NCBI RefSeq assembly: GCF_001816145.1
Contig: NZ_MDZB01000142.1
Coordinates: forward strand, 1 to 64,000
From: Hymenobacter lapidarius
GTDB taxonomy: Bacteria; Bacteroidota; Bacteroidia; Cytophagales; Hymenobacteraceae
Length of the DNA stretch: 64,000 nt
Reading direction: 5' to 3'
Made by a program: the position numbers and the translations under genes. The stretch's first letter is position 1. Every line of letters begins with the position of its first letter. The notes below the pieces were generated by a model that saw nothing but the letters and a program-made list of their open reading frames with translations, was not told the DNA's origin and did no database searches. This document shows positions 20,027-28,991 of this stretch, in pieces.

Positions 20027-21076
20027 CTACAGAATCAGCATGGCATCGCCGTAGCTGAAGAACCGGTACTTCTCCTTGATGGCTTCTTTGTAGGCCTCCA
20101 TCAGCAGGGGGTAGCCGGCGAAGGCAGCAGCCAGCATGATGAGCGTGCTCTCCGGCATGTGGAAGTTGGTGAGCAGCGCGTTGGCGATTTTGAAATCGTG
20201 GGGCGGGAAGATGAACCGGTCAATCCAGCCCTGGGTGGGCTTCATGCGGGCATTGGCCGACACCGAAGCCTCCATAGCGCGGACGGTGGTGGTGCCCACG
20301 GCGCACACCCGGCGCTTGGTATCCAGGGCCTTGTTCACCACTTCGCAGGCCGGCGCCGTCACCATGAAGTTCTCGGAGTCCATCTTGTGCTTGGTCAGGT
20401 CTTCCACATCCACCGTGCGGAATGTGCCCAGGCCCACGTGCAGCGTCACGAAAGCCGGCTCGATGCCTTTTATCTCCATGCGCTTCATCACCTCGCGGGT
20501 GAAGTGCAGGCCGGCCGAAGGAGCGGCCACCGCGCCAATGTTCTCGGCGTAGATGGTCTGGTACCGCTCTTTGTCGGCGGGCTCGGTTTCGCGGTTGATA
20601 ACTTCCTTGGGAATGGGGGTTTCGCCCAGCTCGTAAAGCGCCTTGCGGAACTCCTCGTCGGTGCCATCAAACAGGAACTTGATGGTGCGGCCGCGCGACG
20701 TGGTGTTGTCGATTACCTCGGCCACCATGTCGGACTCACCGAAATACAGCTTGTTGCCCACCCGGATTTTGCGGGCCGGGTCCACCAGCACGTCCCAAAG
20801 GCGCAGCTCCTTGTTCAACTCGCGCAGCAAAAACACTTCAATTTTAGCGCCGGTCTTTTCCTTGTTGCCGTAGAGGCGGGCCGGAAAAACCTTGGTGTCG
20901 TTGAACGCAAACACGTCGCCCTCAACGAAATAATCCAGAATATCTTTAAAAGAGCGGTGCTCAATTTGGCCGGTGGCGCGGTGCACCACCATCAGGCGGC
21001 TTTCGTCGCGGTTGCGGGCCGGATGCAGCGCCACCAATTCTTCGGGGAGTTCGAACTTGAACTCGTGCAATTTCAT
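20027..21076 (-). CDS. queA: S-adenosylmethionine:tRNA ribosyltransferase-isomerase
   Basis: 349 residues from ATG 21076 (another ATG two codons earlier at 21082). QueA transfers and isomerises the ribosyl group of SAM to 7-aminomethyl-7-deazaguanine in tRNA, giving epoxyqueuosine. Family signatures: [23 protein letters not shown], and TTVRAMEA with [17 protein letters not shown] near the C-terminus. The length is normal. A TACTTTTG -7 box lies upstream on the minus strand. Confidence 0.95.
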   Translation of the reverse strand: MKLHEFKFELPEELVALHPARNRDESRLMVVHRATGQIEHRSFKDILDYFVEGDVFAFNDTKVFPARLYGNKEKTGAKIEVFLLRELNKELRLWDVLVDPARKIRVGNKLYFGESDMVAEVIDNTTSRGRTIKFLFDGTDEEFRKALYELGETPIPKEVINRETEPADKERYQTIYAENIGAVAAPSAGLHFTREVMKRMEIKGIEPAFVTLHVGLGTFRTVDVEDLTKHKMDSENFMVTAPACEVVNKALDTKRRVCAVGTTTVRAMEASVSANARMKPTQGWIDRFIFPPHDFKIANALLTNFHMPESTLIMLAAAFAGYPLLMEAYKEAIKEKYRFFSYGDAMLIL

Positions 21077-21121
21077 CGCCATAGGGCAGTATTGGGGGGA
21101 AGATACGGAAATTTGGGGAGG

Positions 21122-21129
21122 CAAAAGTA
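21122..21129 (-). promoter_or_regulatory. Candidate -7 box for queA
   Basis: TACTTTTG on the minus strand matches TAnnTTTG, about 46 bases before the queA start. No TTTG was found at the -33 distance. Confidence 0.45.
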
Positions 21130-21315
21130 CGGCTTTTATTTGGTATCCTCATTTTGGACACTGCACAGCATCCGGCGGGCCGCGTAGCGAAACGCCTGTA
21201 AGCCAATTGGCCCACGGGCAAACTCACCGTGCTTGCGTCACCATTCGCCGCAACTTTGCTGGCATTTTCCGTCTTTTGACTTCGGATACTACTCCTTACG
21301 GGTATTCACCCCTTT

Positions 21316-22575
21316 ATGCTGACTCTTCGCCTCACTCTAGAAAGCTTTCGTTTCGCCTGGGACGCGCTCAAGTCCAACTTATTACGCACCATCCTGTCGC
21401 TGTTGGGGGTCACAGTAGGTATTTTTTCCATCATCTCCGTCTTCACCATCGTCGATTCGCTGGAGTCCAACATCCGGAGCAGCATGAATTTTGTGGGCGA
21501 CAAGGTGATTTATGTTGAAAAATGGCCCTGGACGTTCGGCCCCGATTACCCCTGGTGGAAGTATTTCAACCGGCCCGTGCCCTCGGTGCGGGAATTTCAG
21601 GCGCTGCGTAAGCAGCTTAGCGCCAATAATAAAGGCATTGCTATTTTTGCCGCCAAAAGCGGCAACACGCTCAAGGCCGGCTCCAACTCGGTGTCTGACT
21701 GCGCGGTGCAGGGCGTGAGCTACGACTACCGCGTGGTAAGCAGCGTGCCGCTGGAAGACGGCCGCTACTTCACCAACCAGGAAATGGCGTCGTCCCGGCC
21801 GGTGGCCATTATCGGGGCCACCATCGCCGAAAACCTGTACCCGCAGGGTGGTGCGCTGGGCCGCGAGTTCAAGATGCGCGGCCTCTCCTTCGTCATCATC
21901 GGCATGATGGAGAAGGAGGGCAAAAAGCTGCTCGATACGCCGAGCAACGACACCAACGTGTTGGTGCCCTTCGACACGTTTGTCAAGATATTCGGGCTGA
22001 GCACTACCGGCATGGGTGGCCCTTCGCCCCGCATTGGCGTGAAGGGCCGTGATGAAGACGCCGGGCTGCTCGACCTGGAGTACGAAATGCGGGGCGTTAT
22101 GCGCAACCTGCGCGGCCTCAAGCCCCGGCAGGACGACAATTTTGCCCTGAACCGCCCCGAAATGATTGCCGGCCAAATCACCCAGTTGTTTAGCGTGATT
22201 GGCGTGGTGGGGGGCATCATTGGCTCCTTTGCCATTCTGGTGGGCGGTTTTGGCATTGCCAACATCATGTTCGTGTCGGTGCGCGAGCGCACCAACATCA
22301 TCGGCATCCAGAAGTCGCTGGGGGCAAAGAACTTCTTTATCCTGTTTCAGTTTCTGTTCGAGGCCGTGTGCCTCTGCCTCATTGGGGGCCTGGCGGGCCT
22401 GCTGCTGGTGTGGCTCGTGACGCTGGTGCCGCAGGATGCCCTGCCGCTCGGCATGTCGGCGGGGCGCATCATTCTGGGCCTGCTGGTATCCGTCGGCATC
22501 GGCGTGATTGCCGGTATCGTACCGGCCATCATGGCCGCCAACCTCGACCCGGTTATTGCCATCCGGGCCAAATAA
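21316..22575 (+). CDS. MacB/FtsX-type ABC transporter permease
   Basis: 419 residues. One N-terminal helix (about 22-45: LLRTILSLLGVTVGIFSI) is followed by a large periplasmic MacB_PCD-like domain (about 50-285). Three C-terminal helices form the FtsX-like domain (about 290-415; GGFGIANIMFVSVRERTNIIGIQKSLGA in shorter stretches is the usual signature). The partner ATPase is not next to it. Substrate unknown; such permeases couple ATP use to export or envelope mechanics. Confidence 0.88.
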   Translation: MLTLRLTLESFRFAWDALKSNLLRTILSLLGVTVGIFSIISVFTIVDSLESNIRSSMNFVGDKVIYVEKWPWTFGPDYPWWKYFNRPVPSVREFQALRKQLSANNKGIAIFAAKSGNTLKAGSNSVSDCAVQGVSYDYRVVSSVPLEDGRYFTNQEMASSRPVAIIGATIAENLYPQGGALGREFKMRGLSFVIIGMMEKEGKKLLDTPSNDTNVLVPFDTFVKIFGLSTTGMGGPSPRIGVKGRDEDAGLLDLEYEMRGVMRNLRGLKPRQDDNFALNRPEMIAGQITQLFSVIGVVGGIIGSFAILVGGFGIANIMFVSVRERTNIIGIQKSLGAKNFFILFQFLFEAVCLCLIGGLAGLLLVWLVTLVPQDALPLGMSAGRIILGLLVSVGIGVIAGIVPAIMAANLDPVIAIRAK

Positions 22576-22680
22576 GCCGCGCCGCGCACCGGCCGTGGGG
22601 CTTTGGCTAAAGAAGTAGTTCGCCCAGGCCCGTATTCACCGACTAAATACTGCCAATCCCTTCCCGGTTGGCCTGACTGC

Positions 22681-23801
22681 ATGACACTTTCCGCGTTTTT
22701 ACAGTACGAATTTTTAAGCAACACCGTCGGTCAGTACCTGGTGGCGGCGCTCATTTTGCTGGTCGGCAGCGTTTTTCGCCGGCTCTTTTCGCGACTGCTG
22801 AGCAAGCTGCTGTTCGCCCTCACGAAGCGTTACACCGGCGGCGTGAGCGAAGACGAACTCCACAGTCTGCTGATCCAGCCGCTTTCGGTGCTGCTGCTGG
22901 TGGTTACCCTGCAGCTGGCCGGCGCCACGCTCACGTACCCGCACGGGCCCACGGCCGTGGCTGCCGCCGGCCAGCTGCCGTGGCACGAAGTGCTGCTGCT
23001 GCGCCTGCTGTCCCTGGCCTTCATTGTGGCGGCGGCGCAAGTGGCCCTGCGCCTCGTCGATTTTGCGCTGCTCGTGATTTCGCGCCGCGCTACCCTGCGC
23101 GTCGCGTCCGGCCCCACCCGGCTGGACAACCAGTTCCTGCCCTTCGCCAAGGATTTGCTGAAGGTGTTTTTAATCATCGTGGCCACGCTGATAGCCCTGG
23201 GGCAGGTCTTCAACGTGAACGTGACTGCCCTGGTGGGCGGGCTGGGCATTGGCGGGCTGGCGGTGGCGTTTGCGGCCAAAGAGAGCCTCGAAAACCTCAT
23301 TGCCTCCTTCACCATCTTTCTGGACCAGCCTTTTGGGGTGGGCGACCTCGTGACGGCGGCCCGGTGAGCGGCACAGTGGAAAAGATTGGCTTCCGCAGCA
23401 CCCGCCTGCGCACCGCCGAGAAAAGCTACCTCACCGTGCCAAATAAAAGCATGATTGATAAGCCCCTCGACAACCTTTCGCTGCGCACTTCCCGCCGCGT
23501 GGGCTTTTCGCTCACCTTCGACCACTGCACCACCAGTGCCCAGCTTCACGCCATCATCGCCGACGCCCTGGAAATCATGAAAGCACATTCCTTGGTTACC
23601 CAGGACGTGCAAATGAAATTCAGTGCCCTTACGCCCACTGGCAAAGAAGTAACCGTGCAGTACTTTGTGGAAACCACCAGCTACGATGAGTACCTGGATG
23701 TGAAAGAAGACCTCAACTACCGGCTGGTGGAGGTGGTAGAGCACCACGGCGGACTGTTCTCCTCCACGCCAGTGCCCGCTGTGAATGCTGTGAAGAGCTA
23801 A
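22681..23801 (+). pseudogene. MscS-family mechanosensitive channel, frameshifted
   Basis: From ATG 22681 the frame encodes about four membrane helices and the pore-lining MscS motif (GGLGIGGLAVAFAAKESLEN, IFLDQPFGVGDLV), then stops at 23367. The rest of the MscS soluble domain (SGTVEKIGFRSTRLRT, LTVPNKSMIDKPLDNLS) follows in another frame and ends at 23801. One missing G near 23355-23361 explains the break: restored, it would read GDLVTAGPVSGTVEKIG. The full gene would encode about 373 residues. The intact tail suggests a sequence error or a very young mutation. Confidence 0.88.
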
Positions 23802-23853
23802 GCGCAGAAGTTGCGGCCGGAGCAAGCAGTTGCTCAAACCGACTACATAGCGC

Positions 23854-23888
23854 ACAGAGAAGGCCATTCGAATGAATGGCCTTCTCTG
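23854..23888. terminator. Hairpin after mscS
   Basis: CAGAGAAGGCCATTC (23854-23868) is exactly complementary to 23874-23888. It lies between the convergent mscS and TerB-like genes. T runs are short. Confidence 0.6.
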
Positions 23889-23972
23889 CTCATAGCTCAG
23901 AAAGAAGTCTGGTTTATTGGCGTTTGGTTCCGAATAGGATTTAAGACGACAACTCAGTTCAAGTTAGATGGC

Positions 23973-24869
23973 TTACCGGCCGCCGAGCAGGCCACCGAGC
24001 AGGCCGCCCATGCTACCGCCGCCGCCCAACAGGCTGCCCAGGCCGCCGCCACCGGCTTGCCGGGGCTGGGAGTTGGGCTGGCCGCCCAAGCCGCCGAGAA
24101 TGGACATCATGGAGCCCAGGCCGCCGCTGCCAATGCCCGAGCCTTGCTGGGATGCGGTGTTGCCGCCGCCCATCATGCCGCCCAGCATGCCGCCGCCCAG
24201 CAGGCTGCCGAGCATGCCGCCCAGGCCGCTGTTGGCCGCGCCACCGAGCAGGCCGCCCAAGCTACCGCCGCCGCCCAGGCCGCCCATCATGCCGCCGCCC
24301 ATGCCCTGGCTCTGGCCCCGGCCGCCGCCCATTACACGGGAAATAACCATGGGCGCCACCACGCCCAACAGGCCGCCCAGCAGGGCTCCCTTGGGAATGC
24401 CCACGCTGGAAAGCTTGTCGCCGATGCCGCTGAAGAAGCCTTCCTTGGCGGGGTCTTCGGGATTGTGCTGAACCTTGGCCGCCTGGTCGACCACGGTTTC
24501 CAGGGTTTGCTGCTGCTGCTGGTTGATGCCCAGGTACTGCGACATCTTAGTAATCATGGCTTCCTCTTCGTTGGCGTAGGAGCCGTCGGCCCGCGCGAAG
24601 CTGATGAGGTCGGTGATGAGTGAAAAGCGCAGGTCGCTGCCTTTCAGGGCGTCCAGGTTTTGCTGAATTGTCTGATTGGTGGAGTCTTGCGCGGCGGCCA
24701 GCACCTGCTGGGTGGCACCGCCCGATAGCCCGGACTGCTGGGCCAGGGCCTGCAGAAACTCTAGCTCTGCTCCCGACGCTTGGCGGTCGGCAGTGGCTAG
24801 GCTTGCAATAGCACTCAGGTAAGCGGTTTTTTCGGTTTCCGAATAATTCTGAAGGAGTTGGGATTCCAT
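23973..24869 (-). CDS. TerB-like domain protein with Gly/Leu/Met-rich tail
   Basis: 298 residues from ATG 24869. The N-terminal half (about 1-140) is helical, with two acidic motifs (ATADRQASGAELEFLQAL and ARADGSYANEEEAM) in the pattern of TerB/DjlA-type tellurite-resistance domains. A hydrophobic segment follows (about 155-180, GALLGGLLGVVAPMVISRVM). The rest (about 180-298) is almost only Gly, Leu, Met and Ser in GGLLGG and GGMMGG runs with a few Gln/Asn. The tail may insert in or line membranes or form a condensate; its role is unknown. Monocistronic. Confidence 0.75.
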   Translation of the reverse strand: MESQLLQNYSETEKTAYLSAIASLATADRQASGAELEFLQALAQQSGLSGGATQQVLAAAQDSTNQTIQQNLDALKGSDLRFSLITDLISFARADGSYANEEEAMITKMSQYLGINQQQQQTLETVVDQAAKVQHNPEDPAKEGFFSGIGDKLSSVGIPKGALLGGLLGVVAPMVISRVMGGGRGQSQGMGGGMMGGLGGGGSLGGLLGGAANSGLGGMLGSLLGGGMLGGMMGGGNTASQQGSGIGSGGLGSMMSILGGLGGQPNSQPRQAGGGGLGSLLGGGGSMGGLLGGLLGGR

Positions 24870-25070
24870 GGCAAAGAAAATGTAAGGGATGAGCAAAGGA
24901 CTTGCCGTGCTTAACGGACCTGTTGAGAATACGTTGCTTTCCGACGAGAGCTACCGGAATCAAATATTTTTTTGCCGACGCTGAGGTGTTTTGTCTGCCT
25001 GAAAATGAAATTGTTGCTGCTTCAGGGTCTTTTAAACACGGGAAGCGAAGCCATTAAAAACGAAAAATTG

Positions 25071-25102
25071 TTTGGTGCTTCCAAAAAGACCCCCCATCTT
25101 TG
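25071..25102 (+). promoter_or_regulatory. Promoter of the tRNA-Val pair
   Basis: TTTG (25071-25074), 20 bases, then CATCTTTG (25095-25102), one base off TAnnTTTG. The tRNA begins 23 bases downstream. Confidence 0.65.
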
Positions 25103-25125
25103 CAATCCCAAATGGAAACAACCAC

Positions 25126-25200
25126 GGGGGATTAGCTCAGCTGGTTCAGAGCATCTGCCTTACAAGCAGAGGGTCACTGGTTCGAACCCAGTATCCCCCA
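25126..25200 (+). tRNA. tRNA-Val (UAC)
   Basis: 75 bases. The acceptor GGGGGAT pairs with ATCCCCC; the D arm is GCTC/GAGC; the anticodon stem TCTGC/GCAGA has the loop CTTACAA with anticodon TAC; the T arm carries GGTTCGAACCC. The CCA end is not encoded. Confidence 0.95.
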
Positions 25201-25210
25201 CACTGATGAA

Positions 25211-25250
25211 CAGTCACTTAGCAGCAATACTAAGTGACTGTTTTGTTTTT
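25211..25250 (+). terminator. Terminator between the two tRNA genes
   Basis: CAGTCACTTAG (25211-25221) pairs with CTAAGTGACTG (25230-25240), followed by TTTTGTTTTT. Confidence 0.75.
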
Positions 25251-25281
25251 GGTTTAAACATTGGTTTAAACAAATAACCCC

Positions 25282-25356
25282 GGGAGGTTAGCTCAGTTGG
25301 TTTAGAGCGCTGCTTTCACACGGCAGAGGTCGAAGGTTCGAATCCTTTACTTCCCA
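25282..25356 (+). tRNA. tRNA-Val (CAC)
   Basis: 75 bases. The acceptor GGGAGGT pairs with ACTTCCC (one G-U); the anticodon stem CTGCT/GGCAG has the loop TTCACAC with anticodon CAC; the T loop is TTCGAAT. It follows the Val-UAC tRNA with its own terminator downstream. Confidence 0.92.
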
Positions 25357-25364
25357 CACCATTC

Positions 25365-25405
25365 AACAGCCACCCAGCTTCCTGCCGGGTGGCTGTTTTG
25401 TTTTG
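25365..25405 (+). terminator. Terminator after tRNA-Val (CAC)
   Basis: AACAGCCACCC (25365-25375) pairs with GGGTGGCTGTT (25387-25397), followed by TTGTTTTG. Confidence 0.75.
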
Positions 25406-25489
25406 CTGTTATAGCCAGTGCATGCTACTGAGCGGCGCATCTTTGCAGGCAGCAAAGTAGCCCACTGCCGCTGCTGCATTTTTGTGTCT

Positions 25490-27118
25490 GTGCGCCCTCT
25501 GTCCTCCTTTTTTGTTTCGCGCCGGAAGGTGGCTGGCCTGTTTTTCGGACTGCTGGCTCTGCTGGGCGTGGCCCTGCACCGCGACTATGGGATGAGCTGG
25601 GACGAGCCCGCCGACCGCCTCAACGCCTTTGTGAGCGCCAAGTACGTGGCCCTGCGGCTGGCGCCCGCCCTGGCCCAGCGCCAGCCGCGGCTGGCCGATA
25701 TTCCGGACCTGAGCCGGCACCGCGACGCCGACCACGGCGTACTGTTTATGCTGCCGCTGGTGGTGCTGGAGGCCGTGTGGCCCGGCCCGGACCCGGCGGA
25801 ATGGGCTTACCGGCGGCATTTGGTGGGCTTTCTGCTGTTTGTGGCTGGGGGGTGGGCGGTGTACCGGCTGGGGCGAGAGCGGCTGGCCAGCTGGCGCTGG
25901 GGGCTGGTGGGAGCGGGGCTGCTGGTGCTGTCGCCGCGGATTTTTGCGGAGGCGTTTTACAACTACAAGGACGTTGTGTTTCTGAGCCTGTTTGCGCTGG
26001 GCATGCTCACGCTCACGCGTCTGCTGCGGCGGCCCACGCTGGGCCGAGCCCTGTGGCACGCCGCTGCTACTGCCGCCGCCGTTGATGTGCGCACCATGGG
26101 CGTGCTGCTGCCGCTGCTCACGCTGGGGTTTGGTGCCCTGGAAATGAGCTGCCGGCCGGTGCGGCGGCGGCAGCTGGCCCGGGCGCTGGCGCTGTATGTG
26201 CCGGTGCTGGCGGCACTGGTGGTGCTGGGATGGCCGTACTTATGGGAGAGCCCGCTGGCGCATTTCCTGGCCGCTTTGCGCAGCTTTAGCCAGTATGCCA
26301 AGCCGCTGGAGGTGTTTTATTGGGGCGAGTTTGTGGCTACTCAGGCGCTGCCCTGGCACTATGCGCCCGTGTGGGTGCTCATCACTACGCCGGTGCCGTA
26401 CACGGTGCTTTTTGTGGCAGGCGTGGCGGCGCTGGGCAGGCAGGCGGTGCGGGTGGGGCCGGGCCGGTGGCTGCGGCGGATGAGTGCGCGGCGCGACTTG
26501 CTGGTGCTGGCGTGGTTTTTCGGGCCGTTGGTGGGGGTAGTGGTGCTGCACTCGGCTATCTATGACGGGTGGCGGCATCTGTACTTTATTTACCCGGCCT
26601 TTGTGCTGCTGGCAGTGCGGGGGCTGCGTGCGTTGGTGGCGGTGTGGCGGCGCCATGGGGCGGGGCGGGGCCGGCCGTGGCTGGTGGGCGCGGCAGCGGG
26701 CGGGCTGCTGGTTCTAGGCTTGGGCACCGCGCAGGTGGCGTGGCGCATGGTGGCCGAGCACCCGTTTCAATATGCGTATTTCAGCTTTCTGCCCGGCCGG
26801 GTTGTGGAGCAGCACTTTGAGCGGGATTACTGGGGGCTGGCCACGCGGCAGGGACTGGAATGGGTGCTGGCGCACGACCCGCGCCCGGTGCTGACGGTGG
26901 GTATGGACGAGCGCACGGCGCTCACGCTGCTCATCAACTCGAAAATGCTGGCGCCGGCAGCACGTGCCCGGCTGCAGATTGTGGCGCCGGCCGAAGCGGA
27001 GTATTATTTCAGCATTCACCGCTGGCACCCCGGGCCGTATCCGGTGGCTATGGGGCGGCGGGTTCACACCGTGGAGGCGGGCGGCGCTACCCTGCTCACG
27101 GTGCTGCGCCGGCCGTAA
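25490..27118 (+). CDS. GT39-like polytopic membrane glycosyltransferase
   Basis: About 542 residues. The frame has only GTG starts (25418 and 25490); 25490 is preferred because it leaves a short basic N-terminus before the first helix. About ten or more hydrophobic helices are visible. The acidic first-loop motif DYGMSWDEPADR follows helix 1, the position of the catalytic Asp/Glu in PMT/ArnT-type (GT39) enzymes. Such enzymes use polyprenyl-phosphate sugars. The sequence is strongly Leu/Ala/Arg/Val-rich, with very high GC. Substrate unknown. Confidence 0.7.
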   Translation: MRPLSSFFVSRRKVAGLFFGLLALLGVALHRDYGMSWDEPADRLNAFVSAKYVALRLAPALAQRQPRLADIPDLSRHRDADHGVLFMLPLVVLEAVWPGPDPAEWAYRRHLVGFLLFVAGGWAVYRLGRERLASWRWGLVGAGLLVLSPRIFAEAFYNYKDVVFLSLFALGMLTLTRLLRRPTLGRALWHAAATAAAVDVRTMGVLLPLLTLGFGALEMSCRPVRRRQLARALALYVPVLAALVVLGWPYLWESPLAHFLAALRSFSQYAKPLEVFYWGEFVATQALPWHYAPVWVLITTPVPYTVLFVAGVAALGRQAVRVGPGRWLRRMSARRDLLVLAWFFGPLVGVVVLHSAIYDGWRHLYFIYPAFVLLAVRGLRALVAVWRRHGAGRGRPWLVGAAAGGLLVLGLGTAQVAWRMVAEHPFQYAYFSFLPGRVVEQHFERDYWGLATRQGLEWVLAHDPRPVLTVGMDERTALTLLINSKMLAPAARARLQIVAPAEAEYYFSIHRWHPGPYPVAMGRRVHTVEAGGATLLTVLRRP

Positions 27119-27209
27119 GCGGGCGGTGGGGTGTTTCTTTGTGGCATCGTTTACAAAACCCGCCCTGGTGCGGGGATGGTAGTTTTGCCCTGCCTTCTGC
27201 GTCCTTTCC

Positions 27210-27413
27210 ATGCCGCTACTTGAAGTTGTTGATGCCCGCCTCGCGCGGCAGTTTCTGGATTTGCCCGCGCAGCTGCACGGCAACCAACCGGTGTACATCG
27301 GGCCCATGACCGATGAGATAGCCGCGGTGTTTGACCCGGCCAAGAACCTGAACTTCGCCAACGGCGAGGCCATTCGCTGGGTGCTGACAAACGACGCGGG
27401 GCGCGGGGGGGGG
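27210..27413 (+). pseudogene. N-terminal fragment of a GNAT-like protein, cut at a G run
   Basis: The frame from ATG 27210 gives about 66 residues (FLDLPAQLHGNQPVYIGPM, NFANGEAIRWVLTNDAGR) resembling the start of a Bacteroidota N-acetyltransferase-like family, where a GRIAAF-type strand is expected next. Instead the sequence enters a 9-G run (27405-27413) and then reads through antisense tonB. The C-terminal part is missing. Confidence 0.6.
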
Positions 27414-27683
27414 CGGTGGCTTGGTTTCGTCCAAGGGAGGAGCGTCCATCAGCACGTTCTCCTGCAGATTTTTCTTGGGCTCTTTCGGCATCTTGTCTTT
27501 CAGATACTGCGAAATGAGCGGAAAAGAAATCAGCAGCAGAAACAACGCCGTGGCAATAATCAAAGCCCGCGTAACGTGCCGCTGGTACAAGCGGCGCAGC
27601 ACGTAGGCTCCGTATGCCTTGTTGCGGCCCTCAAAAACGATGTCGTTTAGGCTGGCCTTGGCGATTTGCGAGTTATCCATCAT
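27414..27683 (-). pseudogene. tonB: TonB N-terminal part, truncated
   Basis: The ATG at 27683 overlaps the exbD stop (ATGA). About 90 residues are typical of Bacteroidota TonB: a cytoplasmic start (IVFEGRNKAYGAYVLRRLY), one membrane helix (LIIATALFLLLISFPLI), then a Pro-rich periplasmic start (DETKPPPPPAP). At the 9-G run the frame passes into antisense of the neighbouring gene, so the C-terminal TonB domain that contacts TonB-dependent receptors is absent. Without it the Exb complex could not energise uptake, unless another TonB is present elsewhere. Confidence 0.8.
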
Positions 27684-28216
27684 AGGGCGGATTCTTTAAT
27701 AAGGTCCAGGTCTACTTGAGGAATCTTCACCAATGCATACTTTTTCTGGTTCGTGATGTTCATCTCGTCCAGAATGTCCACCATGTTTTTATACTTGGCG
27801 TCAGCGGTTGCTTTGATAAGGATGATAGGCTCCGGCTGCTGGCGCTGGCGCTCCATGATAATCTGACGAATACCGGTAGCCGAGTAGTTCGTAACCTTCA
27901 ACTCAGGCTTCGGCACGGAAGGGTCGGTCGGCGTGTTCATGCCGTAGTAATAGTAGGCCTTGTTGTCCTTGCCAAGAAGGATGGTCATGGCCTGCGAGTT
28001 CTTGATTTTGGTGTCCTCTACGTCGTCCGTCTTCTTCACCGGCATCGTGAGCTGCATCACGTTAGGCTTGGCGAAGGTGGTAGTCAACATGAAGAAGGTG
28101 AGCAGTAGAAAGGCCAAGTCCACCATCGGTGTCATGTCGATTCTGGTCGACATTTTTTTGGCCCGCTTCTTCCCACCTTTCCCACCGGAATCGGCTTTTC
28201 CTTGAATTTCTCCCAT
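27680..28216 (-). CDS. exbD: ExbD/TolR-family biopolymer transport protein (second copy)
   Basis: 178 residues. A basic N-terminus (GKKRAKKMSTR) precedes IDMTPMVDLAFLLLTFFMLT, the single helix with the conserved proton-carrying Asp. The periplasmic domain follows (about 60-178). It is the second ExbD in the operon; both lie between exbB and tonB on the minus strand, with an ATGA overlap into tonB implying translational coupling. It works with ExbB at the inner membrane to convert proton motive force. Confidence 0.92.
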   Translation of the reverse strand: MGEIQGKADSGGKGGKKRAKKMSTRIDMTPMVDLAFLLLTFFMLTTTFAKPNVMQLTMPVKKTDDVEDTKIKNSQAMTILLGKDNKAYYYYGMNTPTDPSVPKPELKVTNYSATGIRQIIMERQRQQPEPIILIKATADAKYKNMVDILDEMNITNQKKYALVKIPQVDLDLIKESAL

Positions 28217-28273
28217 GGGATTTAGTGAAGTGAATGAACTGGATAACGGTTGGCTCGTGCGTGCTGCTGGGGT

Positions 28274-28906
28274 TTATTTAGCAGCTGCAACGGGCTTATT
28301 TTCCAGGTCCGTGATGAGGTTGAAACGGTTGATGTCGCGTTCCTGCAGAAGCTTGATAACTGCCTGCACCGTTGGTACATCGGCGTTGCCATCGCCTTTG
28401 ATAGCGATATAAGTGGGCTTCTTGAAGAGGGCTTGATTGGCCTTGCGAGCTTCGATTACCCAATCAATGAGCTGATTGTTGAGCGAGTCGATGGGAACGC
28501 CGGGTTGCTGCGCGTTTAGCTGCTTGCGCTCCTCTCGCTCCACGTTGAGGTAAGAAGCAAGCTGGCTGATGGGCAAGCCGAAGTTGGGCAGGTTGCCGAA
28601 CTCCTTGGCTTGCTCCGCGGTGAAGTTGACGCCGTATTTGGCCGACACCTTCTGCAGGGCTTGGATCTTTGTCTTCGTGTCATCGACGCCAAAAAACACG
28701 CGCTTTTTGTTGTCAATGGTCAGGGTAATAACGTTGCTCTCGGGCAGCTTAATTTCCGAAATAGACGAGGGCGTATCCACTACGACCGTCTCTTCGGGGG
28801 CAAACTTGGTGGTGAGCATGAAGAACGTCACCAGCAAGAAGGCCAGGTCCACCATCGGCGTCATATCGAGCGACGGCGAGGTACGGTGCGGTTTTACTTT
28901 AGGCAT
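28274..28906 (-). CDS. exbD: ExbD/TolR-family biopolymer transport protein (first copy)
   Basis: 210 residues. SLDMTPMVDLAFLLVTFFML holds the helix with the conserved Asp, nearly identical in pattern to the second copy. The periplasmic part is longer (about 45-210) and carries an extra segment (about 90-150) absent from the other copy. It lies 57 bases before the second exbD and 85 bases after exbB. The two paralogs may form a heteromeric stator. Confidence 0.92.
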   Translation of the reverse strand: MPKVKPHRTSPSLDMTPMVDLAFLLVTFFMLTTKFAPEETVVVDTPSSISEIKLPESNVITLTIDNKKRVFFGVDDTKTKIQALQKVSAKYGVNFTAEQAKEFGNLPNFGLPISQLASYLNVEREERKQLNAQQPGVPIDSLNNQLIDWVIEARKANQALFKKPTYIAIKGDGNADVPTVQAVIKLLQERDINRFNLITDLENKPVAAAK

Positions 28907-28991
28907 TGCGAGGTGGGATTAAAAGGGGGCAATTCGTCCTGTTCTACTGAACGAATCGCCCCGCATTTTAGTGCATCAGTAAATGACGGGA

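Noticed and set aside
23990-24340. GCC/GCCGCC-rich repeats read as a tandem DNA repeat or CRISPR-like array
   Set aside because: The repeats are irregular in spacing and explained by Gly/Leu/Met codons of the TerB-like gene on the minus strand.
25126-25356. tRNA-Val genes as an integration site
   Set aside because: No integrase and no duplicated tRNA 3' end were seen nearby.
25490-27118. High-GC GT39-like gene as a horizontally acquired island
   Set aside because: No mobile genes or boundary repeats; the GC level can be explained by a Leu/Ala/Arg-rich membrane protein, although two tRNA genes lie just upstream.
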